Part shown: positions 57,479-64,000 of the stretch, piece after piece
Layout of the letters: each line of letters starts with the position of its first letter
Numbering within the stretch: the stretch's first letter is position 1
DNA from: Pelecanus crispus
Lineage: Eukaryota; Chordata; Aves; Pelecaniformes; Pelecanidae
DNA length: 64,000 bases
Direction of reading: 5' to 3'
Assembly: GCF_030463565.1 (NCBI RefSeq)
Contig: NC_134655.1
Location: 4,414,372 to 4,478,371, forward strand
The notes under the pieces: model-generated
The model's database searches: none
What the model was told of the DNA's origin: nothing
Seen by the model: the letters and a program-made list of their open reading frames with translations, nothing else
Program-made: the position numbers and the translations under genes

Positions 57479-57662
57479 CGCCCTTGCCATACCGTTCTGT
57501 GCCTGGATAACGCCGTGCTTGGCCGAGCAGGTTGGGCAAGTGGAACTGCAAGTTTCCGAAGAGCGCGGCGTGCTTCAGCCCAGTGCCTGAGCACCTCCAG
57601 CTCCCCGGCACAGTTTGGTTGGTGAGAGCGCTGCGGGTATGCTCACCCGTCTGCCTGCTGCG
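57479..57662. other. CpG-dense patch near TMEM164 3' end
   Basis: I count 14 CpG in 184 bases, with GC content well above the flanks. An open frame runs through it on the - strand (57420-57722), but no homology is recognised. Confidence 0.55.
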
Positions 57663-57969
57663 TCCTCTGCAGCATTGAGATAATGACTCAGTAAATGCAG
57701 AAATAATTTTAAAAAAGTACAAAATTGACCCTGAAGAAAAATAAAATCATTTAAAAAAAAAAAAACCAAACAGCTTGGCTTTGACTAATTTACACTAAAA
57801 GCTGCAAGACAGATTTACAGCAATAATCACTTTAAGTACAAGATCACAAAAAATCAACAGATTTGAGTCTTGTCACTGTAAAAATGAAAACATCAAAGTT
57901 GACCTGTCTGCCTGTAGAAACCTTTCACCTCCTAGCAGAAGGGCTGACAGATGCCCTCTTCCTGGGTTG

Positions 57970-58002
57970 TTTTTTTGGGGTTTTTTTTTTTTTTTTTTTT
58001 TT
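57970..58002. repeat. T7-GGGG-T22 tract
   Basis: A T-run, four G, then twenty-two T. Confidence 0.9.
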
Positions 58003-58476
58003 GGCCTTTCCAGAGCTTTGTTAACTATTAGGACCAATTTAATTCCGAAGAATCCACCTCTAGTGAAAAAAATTGCAACAGAGAAAGAAACAGCACATCT
58101 GTATTTGCCATTAGCATAGGATGCATAGGAAACAACTGCTTGTGGTTTAGATGCAAGACTTGGGACATAAAAGTAAAGTACAGTAGTTTAACAGTTGCAA
58201 ATAGCCACTTCTGAAAGGAAAATGCAATTGGGCTTTACAAGAGGATATCAAATTTACACAAATATCAAACCCCTGATTGTGGCAGGGGGTGTGTTCATAG
58301 ACTGGCTTTTCATTGATTTATACAAGCATGGTCAAGAGCTGCTAATTTTCACACTTCAAAAGAAACGAGATGCAAATTCTTCTTTGGTGCTGAAATAGGA
58401 GGAAGTTAAACAAACAGATCCAGCTCAAACACAGCACACGGTGTCTGATCCTTGAAAAGTAGCACTGCACCTATCC

Positions 58477-58537
58477 CGGGCAGCTAAAGCCGTGGCGCAA
58501 TGCTCGCGACAGTCACGGGCTGAATCGCCACGTTACG
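58477..58537. other. Very CpG-dense 61-bp patch in TMEM164 3' UTR
   Basis: Nine CpG in 61 bases, including CTCGCGAC. No feature is assigned. Confidence 0.55.
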
Positions 58538-59642
58538 GTGGGTGCAGAAATTTTCCTAGCTCGCTTTTCTGCCTTCTACTCTAAGGCTGCATAAACAAAC
58601 CGATTGGTAAACAAGCTTATTGTAGTTACTAATGCTCCATTTATGTGTACATTTGGAGGCAAATTTAGAGTTGGTCACTGGCAGAAAGTGTAATCAGGTT
58701 AATCCATCGCTCCTTGTTCCTTTCGTTTGAAGTGCCTACACTACTAAATATTAGAGTAAAGGCTCTGTTCAGACACTTAATACACACCAGCTCCTCTGTG
58801 AAGTCTAGGCAGCAGCACTGCACAAGACATTTATTTTTCTGGTGGTGTGCCTGACTTGCTAGTGGACAGCAAATCAGTCCAGGGTGAGATTTTACAGTCA
58901 GCTACTGCTGAAAGGAATAGCCTGCCTGGCTGGCCCACCGCCCGCTCTGCCCCGCAGCTATTGCTGATGTTTTCCTCACTGTTAGCACTGTGACAAGAGA
59001 TTTAGGAACACTGGAGCTGGGAGAACCAGGCCTACCCCTTCAACTGTACACTGCCCTGCTGCAAAGTAAAAGCTCATCACCAGGTACGGGGCAACAGCGT
59101 CAAGTTACCTTGACACAGATTGCGTGCGTAGTACCAGGAGAGAATGCCAGTTAGCTTCCAGGAATAGCAGTATAGTTTTGCTCTTTAATTTCCTGCATAA
59201 ATAAGCATAAAAGCAACCAAAGAAATCATCCATATAGTATAACGGCCTATAAAATAAACCATTCAGGGAAAAGAAAATCAGCCTCTGCCAGGGAAGAGAA
59301 TAAATAACCCCGATGAAGATTTTAAGTATTCTGCTTTCCCATTCAAACCAACATCCTGCACATTGACCAAGCGCTGCCTGACGCATATTCCAAACAGACA
59401 CCCGAGACAGCTGAGGAATAAAGGGGGTGCAGTTCCAGGACATTCACTTCAGGAGTTCCTTCCCTTTCTGCTCCCTTTCTGACCTGTTCTTCACCTTCTG
59501 TGAGGCTGTGTCTCAGCTATGCTCATACAGTTACTTGTGGTGCCATACCATAAACCAAAATGAAATATTAAGTTTAAAAAGCCTTCAAAAAGGGGCAAGG
59601 GAAGGGAGGGAATAATTTAACTTTTGGGCCCCTCACTACAGT

Positions 59643-60096
59643 AAAGACATTGAGGTGCTGGAGCATGTTCAGAGAAGGGCAGCGGAGCTGGGGAAGGGTC
59701 TGGAGCACAAGTCTTGTGAGGGGCAGCTGAGGGAGCTGGGGTTGTTCAGCCTGGAGAAGAGGAGGCTGAGGGGAGACCTGATCGCTCTCTACAACTCCCT
59801 GACAGGAGGGGGTAGTGAGGTGGGTGTTGGTCTCTTCTCCCAAGTAACAAGTGATAGGATGAGAGGAAATGGGCTCAAGTTGCGCCAGGGGAGGTTTAGG
59901 TTGGATACCAGGAAAAATTTCTTTACTGAAAGGGTTGTCAAGCACTGGAACAGGCTGCCCAGAGAGGTGGAGGTATCAAAAAGACACGCAGATGTGGTGC
60001 TTAGGGACACGGTTTAGTGGTGGACTGGGCAGTGCTAGGTTAACAGTTGGACTGGATGATCTTAAAGGTCTTTTCCAACCTAAACGATTCTATTCT
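59643..60096 (+). mobile_element. CR1 LINE 3' fragment with open ORF2 C-terminus
   Basis: This is a 5'-truncated CR1 copy in + orientation, antisense to TMEM164. The frame from 59655 to the TAG at 60015-60017 is open for 120 codons and reads the CR1 ORF2 C-terminus: [68 protein letters not shown]. Compared with the copy at 7150-7602, about 24 bases are missing after LPREV, without loss of frame. A normal CR1 3' UTR follows, ending CCTAAACGATTCTATTCT, a worn ATTCTATG tail. The lack of stops suggests a younger insertion than the other copies. It carries no reverse-transcriptase core and cannot move on its own. Confidence 0.94.
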
Positions 60097-61669
60097 AACT
60101 CATCCTGCTTCACTGATACTGTACAACAAGCAAAGCGGCAACAGCTTACTGTCAAAGAGGTGAAGGTTCCACTGCCTTCCCTCCCACCTGACTCCAGTTG
60201 CACCATTTGACTCTTTCACAGCAGCTCCAATACTTCTAAAACCCCTATTGAGTGCAGTAGTTGGTTCACCTCTCTACTTTTTTGCCGAATGACCTTGTTT
60301 AGTTAACCATTTTAGCAACTTAAATTGGGACAGAAGAGTTCCACAAGCTCCAGAACCTGCACAGGTAAGGTTTGGAAGGGGAATACAAGAGTCTCGTTGG
60401 CTTTGATTCTGTCCACATACTCCATATTGGGAAATTATGCCTGAAATTTCCAGTGTGACTCAAAACTGGACCAGCATAACAGAGAAAAGCATCAGTCACA
60501 GCACAGTGCAGCAACAGACACCTATGATACGGGGCGGGAGGGCAGGCAGGAGCAATCTCTACCAGTGGTTCTGCTATCAAAGTCAATGGTGCAAGCGATA
60601 AGATACCAAGAATCCTTTCATCCAAGTTGCCCCAGGGATTTCCCTCCTGTTGGATATATTTAACATTGACTTAAAAACCAGTAGCAGGAATGGCAGTCAG
60701 AAGAGCTCACAAATTTTGCATTCCAAGCAAGCAGCCTGCACTGAGTGAGACACCTGAGTTTATTTAAATGCCTCTGCAGTCTTAATTGACCAGAGGCAGT
60801 CACTGGTGGCAAATAGCAGCTGGTTTATACTTGTTTAGAATGCCCTGAAGCACATGACTATAGATAGGAAATGTGGTAGTTCAAAAACAACAAAAAAAGC
60901 TGCTACTTTCACATAACTGAGACATTTTTCCAGTAGCTACAATATTCTAAAGCAATAAAAAAAAAGAAACAGGAAGGATTCTTTAAAAAAAAGTAAAGCA
61001 AAGCAGATAATGCTAAATAACATTTGCAAAATTTGGCTAAAATCATTCTATTGTAATACTAAACATTCCTTCTAAACAGGACTGAATCCAGCCTACGGCA
61101 TTTTGCCAAATTCTGAAGTAAATAAATACACCATGATACAGGTGCCAGTAACTATGGGGAGGAAGAGCCACTATGTAGCACTCTTCATTCAGCTATTGAT
61201 AGGGGATGAAGTATATTGATAAGGCCATGCTTTAACATCCAGCACTGCATCTTAGCACCTCCCCGCACCATCCTCTATTTCATCACGGAATGCTCAATCT
61301 GCTGAAATAAATAGCAAGAACTCCTGAACTCCCTTCAGCAGCGAACTAGGTGGTCTTCCACAGACAGATTCAGCCCTTCACCACCAACACATTCTTTCTT
61401 TAGTCCCCACTCCACAAATACTGAAGCGACGTATGCCCAGCTTTACTGAGGCCGCAGCGAGACTACTCAGTGAAATTCATTATGGACTTAGACATTTGCA
61501 GGCTCAACCACTGACAGTTAATTCTGTATGCTGGCAGTTCTTCTTATCAGGTGCTTAGCCTTCTCAAGTTGAATTCTGATTAAAAACACAAGTAGCTGTT
61601 ATAGTCTGTATAACTAAGACTAGCTATACATGTTTGATGGATAGTTTAGGTATATGTCATGACAGTATA

Positions 61670-61696
61670 GTATATTTATTATGTATATATATACAC
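61670..61696. repeat. TA-rich microsatellite
   Basis: Imperfect TATA/TATATA units. Confidence 0.7.
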
Positions 61697-62738
61697 GCAG
61701 CAAGGCATGGAAGAAAGCCAGAAACCAGTTTGTAAATTAGGATGTGGGACAATATATTTCTGCTTGAAGTGTGTTTTTTTTTTTTAATCATACAGAGTAA
61801 AAATATTTGAAGTAGCCAGTTGTTCCCTCTCCAATGAAAATTTTTCTTTTTTAAGGAAGAAAAAAAAAAAAGTCAACCACTTCTCATTCTTACTTTTCCT
61901 TCTTGAGGTATAAATGACTGTACCTTAACTTCAGAATATACCTTCACGTGATCCAGCTGGAGGAGGTATGATGGTTTTGTTTTATCTTACAAGTCACAGC
62001 TTTGACAACACAATGAATCTATAAATTGCAAAAAACTTTGTACAACAAAATTCCTGCAGCCCTGAAACACAACAGTCTGCGTAACAGACTCACAATTAAC
62101 TATCTGGAGGAACACACGCAAGATTTCCTGTCTTTCTGCCCAACAGTTTCTCCTCTAGCCTTGGAAAATTCGAACAGGTACACAGAGTTTACTATTGATC
62201 GTTCTGCATATCTACATCCTGTTCTCCACAAGCCATGTTGACAGGAAGATTTAGCCATACTAGTAAACTGAACACTTTCTTTTTCAGTAGAGGCCTGCAC
62301 TGATTTGACGTTCCTTTTTCTATTTGTATTTTAAAATCAGTATACAGAATGTATTAGAGCTGTAGAGAGAGAACAGTTTCATTTTGTTTCTTCACTAACC
62401 AATCTACTGGGTGAGGATCAGTGTAGAACACAGAGGAGGAATGTTTCAAAAGCTAGTAAGTAAAAAAAGAAAACTGATGTTTACATTGAACTTTGTATCT
62501 CCACTCCCTCGCCAGTCTAAGTTAAGTGAAAAAAACATTTTGTTCAAAGTCGGGTCAGAACAGTGAATGAAATACCTTATCATAGCTTACACATAACGTG
62601 GTCTTTTGAAATTATTTCAACGTGGTATTTTTCCACTCACTCAAATAAAAGCATCTCCAAAGCATCAAGATCTGATGGGACTCAGCCATATAGATATTCA
62701 TCCACAGCAGCTCAAAAATTAAGTAGTCAATTTGAAAG

Positions 62739-62752
62739 AAAAAAAAAAAAAA
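62739..62752. repeat. A-run (T-run on TMEM164 strand)
   Basis: Fourteen A. Similar runs lie at 61774-61785 (T12) and 61861-61871 (A11). Confidence 0.8.
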
Positions 62753-63338
62753 GAAAAGATTTTTGAATGAGTTATTGTTCCCCAACATTTTCAACCAGCT
62801 AAAAGAAAATACAGTAGAACCTGTTTCGCACTTACGACTGGGAGATTAGGTGTACATCGTTTCGCTGTGACCATTTTGCAACATTCAAGTGCTAAGAGTT
62901 AAGCCAGGATGACGCACTTCAACGTGTGTTCTGTTCACATCAGTGGAGTGTTGTAATTCAGCTTTATTTCCTATCCTACGATATAAGTGTATTTATATTT
63001 AATGAAAAATAAGTCAAAACGAGGTAGCGCTGCCACTCTCTTCGCTGGAATGTGGACAGATCCTGGCCTAATTTTAGCAGTGGCTTAGCAAGATTCTACT
63101 GTAATCTACACAAAATGTATAAAACACAAACCTTTCCCAGAATAAGGCCACTAATTTTGCCATTGGCAATAGGCAGTGAGAAACAGCAGTTAAAAAAAAC
63201 CTCACTTGATTATAGAGGTGTTTCTGAGGCAAAAAACTGTGGGGAGAAGTATAAACACATTGTCCTCTCATCCTTCCTCTTTGTTTTCCAGTATAGGGAT
63301 CTCTGCTTCCCGTACGTACTACTCCATGGGGAGAAATT

Positions 63339-63545
63339 TCAGTCTATTTTCTTAGCTGGGAGTCTAAGCAAGTCCACGCTACATTTAAAGATGGGGACAG
63401 CACTGTAAAACAGGAGGATTACAAGCTTCCCGTGAGTCATGGTCATAACAGTCTGGTGTCCAGATGCCCAGATTCGATACCAGGGCCCATAAAAAGGATC
63501 TGAGACGGCTGGGCACAACATGTTGTTCAAATTCACTTCTGTAAC
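63339..63545 (-). CDS. TMEM164: TMEM164 last coding exon
   Basis: The exon is 207 bp: 68 codons and TGA (63341-63339). Read on the - strand it starts after CACTTTCTCAG, in phase 0. It encodes [20 protein letters not shown], then [40 protein letters not shown] and RLPAKKID. The N-terminal half is the highly conserved NNMLCP...DPFYGPWYR region. The stretch [13 protein letters not shown] is hydrophobic and probably the last membrane segment, leaving a short basic tail (RLPAKKID) after it. There is no disruption. The choice of start rests on the acceptor and the phase match to the exon at 63938. Confidence 0.95.
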   Translation of the reverse strand, partial: VTEVNLNNMLCPAVSDPFYGPWYRIWASGHQTVMTMTHGKLVILLFYSAVPIFKCSVDLLRLPAKKID

Positions 63546-63937
63546 CTGAGAAAGTGACAACAAATTTATAAATTAACAATATTTTTGTGTTGCACTGATT
63601 CAGACACCTAAAATGGTAATTTTGAAATTACCATAGTAATCAAAAATGTTTAGGTGACAATCCTTTGTTCGACACAAGCATTCCTTTCCGAAGGAAAGCA
63701 GATCCATATTCAGTTGTGCATTTAATAGATGGATTTATGCAGGTACGTAACCAATGCATGAAATATTTTACCGATACTGGTGAGATACGAGATACAAATG
63801 CCCATCAGAACATGCAATTAGAAATTTGCATGCAAGTAGTCTTAGCCGTATATATCTGGATGCTTTGAAAAACTAGTCAGTGTTTTTACTTTGACTGTAC
63901 TTGCAAACTATCCATTTATTAACCTGTATTTACTTAC
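63546..63937 (-). other. TMEM164: TMEM164 last intron (392 bp)
   Basis: On the - strand the donor is GTAAGTA (63937-63931), a near-perfect match. The acceptor is CACTTTCTCAG. No exon, microRNA hairpin or repeat is recognised inside. Confidence 0.9.
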
Positions 63938-64000
63938 CAATCCCAGAATCTGCAAGATGCTAAAATGATACACAAACATAAACCCCGTGGATAAAAGAGC
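63938..64000 (-). CDS. TMEM164: TMEM164 penultimate coding exon (partial, cut by window edge)
   Basis: The visible 63 bp are exactly 21 codons in phase with the last exon: ALLSTGFMFVYHFSILQILG, then L. The exon ends at the donor GTAAGTA and joins L/V to VTEVNLNNM. The visible part is hydrophobic and consistent with a membrane helix. The remainder of the exon, and about 208 N-terminal residues judging from the human length, lie beyond the right edge. Confidence 0.92.

Larger units (their letters stand above)
57226..63338 (-). other. TMEM164: Probable TMEM164 3' UTR
   Basis: About 6.1 kb without a recognised gene lies between the TMEM164 stop codon and the AATAAA at 57220-57225. It contains a (CAA)n repeat, a T22 run at 57981-58002, two CpG-dense patches (57479-57662 and 58477-58537) and an antisense CR1 insertion (59643-60096). 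Other TTTATT motifs occur on the way, for example near 58830, so shorter forms are likely. The length is inferred from the absence of other genes and has no transcript support. Confidence 0.5.
57196..64000 (-). other. TMEM164: TMEM164 gene, 3' part (last two coding exons and 3' UTR)
   Basis: Two - strand exons join in phase 0 to give the 89 C-terminal residues of TMEM164, a multi-pass membrane protein of about 297 residues in human. The diagnostic segment is [20 protein letters not shown], then [15 protein letters not shown], ending [11 protein letters not shown]. Human TMEM164 has been reported as an acyltransferase that places C20:4 chains on ether phospholipids and influences ferroptosis. 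That role is from the literature, not from this sequence. The gene runs off the right edge. Its tail-to-tail position beside AMMECR1 matches human Xq23 and supports both identifications. Confidence 0.93.

Noticed and set aside
59574..60010. - strand open frames across the CR1 at 59.6-60.0 kb.
   Set aside because: They are antisense shadows of the CR1 ORF2 end.
63546..63937. Possible microRNA in the TMEM164 intron, since human mir-652 lies in a TMEM164 intron.
   Set aside because: The mir-652 mature sequence as I know it is not in this short intron. It presumably lies in an intron outside the window.

Overview
The window is nuclear DNA from a vertebrate, most likely a bird. It is AT-rich and gene-sparse, its coding sequence is split into short exons with GT-AG introns, and its only recognisable interspersed repeats are CR1-type LINE fragments, two of which end in the ATTCTATG-type tail found in birds and other sauropsids. 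Nothing bacterial, viral or plasmid-like is visible.

Positions 1 to about 54,470 hold the 3' two-thirds of AMMECR1 on the + strand. Five coding exons (9651-9761, 36107-36221, 44271-44361, 46133-46229, 50004-50118) join in frame into 175 C-terminal residues covering essentially the whole AMMECR1 domain. The first coding exon, with the N-terminal low-complexity region and promoter, lies to the left of the window. Introns make up most of the span (more than 9.6 kb, then 26.3, 8.0, 1.8 and 3.8 kb). A 3' UTR of about 4 kb follows, with several possible polyadenylation signals.

Positions about 57,200 to 64,000 hold the 3' end of TMEM164 on the - strand: a partial exon at the right edge (63938-64000), a 392-bp intron, the last coding exon (63339-63545) and a probable 6-kb 3' UTR ending near an AATAAA at 57220-57225. 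AMMECR1 and TMEM164 are therefore tail to tail, the arrangement seen at human Xq23. About 2.7 kb without a recognised gene separates their likely 3' ends.

The rest is intronic and UTR sequence with CR1 fragments (7150-7602, 49062-49650, 59643-60096), one older reverse-transcriptase remnant (23585-23650), homopolymer and C-rich tracts, a few palindromes and several compact CpG-dense patches. I found no RNA gene, CRISPR array or novel multigene system. The observations most worth checking are the in-frame AMMECR1 cassette exon carrying the LRGCIG motif, the weak splice donor of the 91-bp exon, the two CR1 copies in direct orientation flanking all AMMECR1 exons in the window, and the CpG-dense patches.
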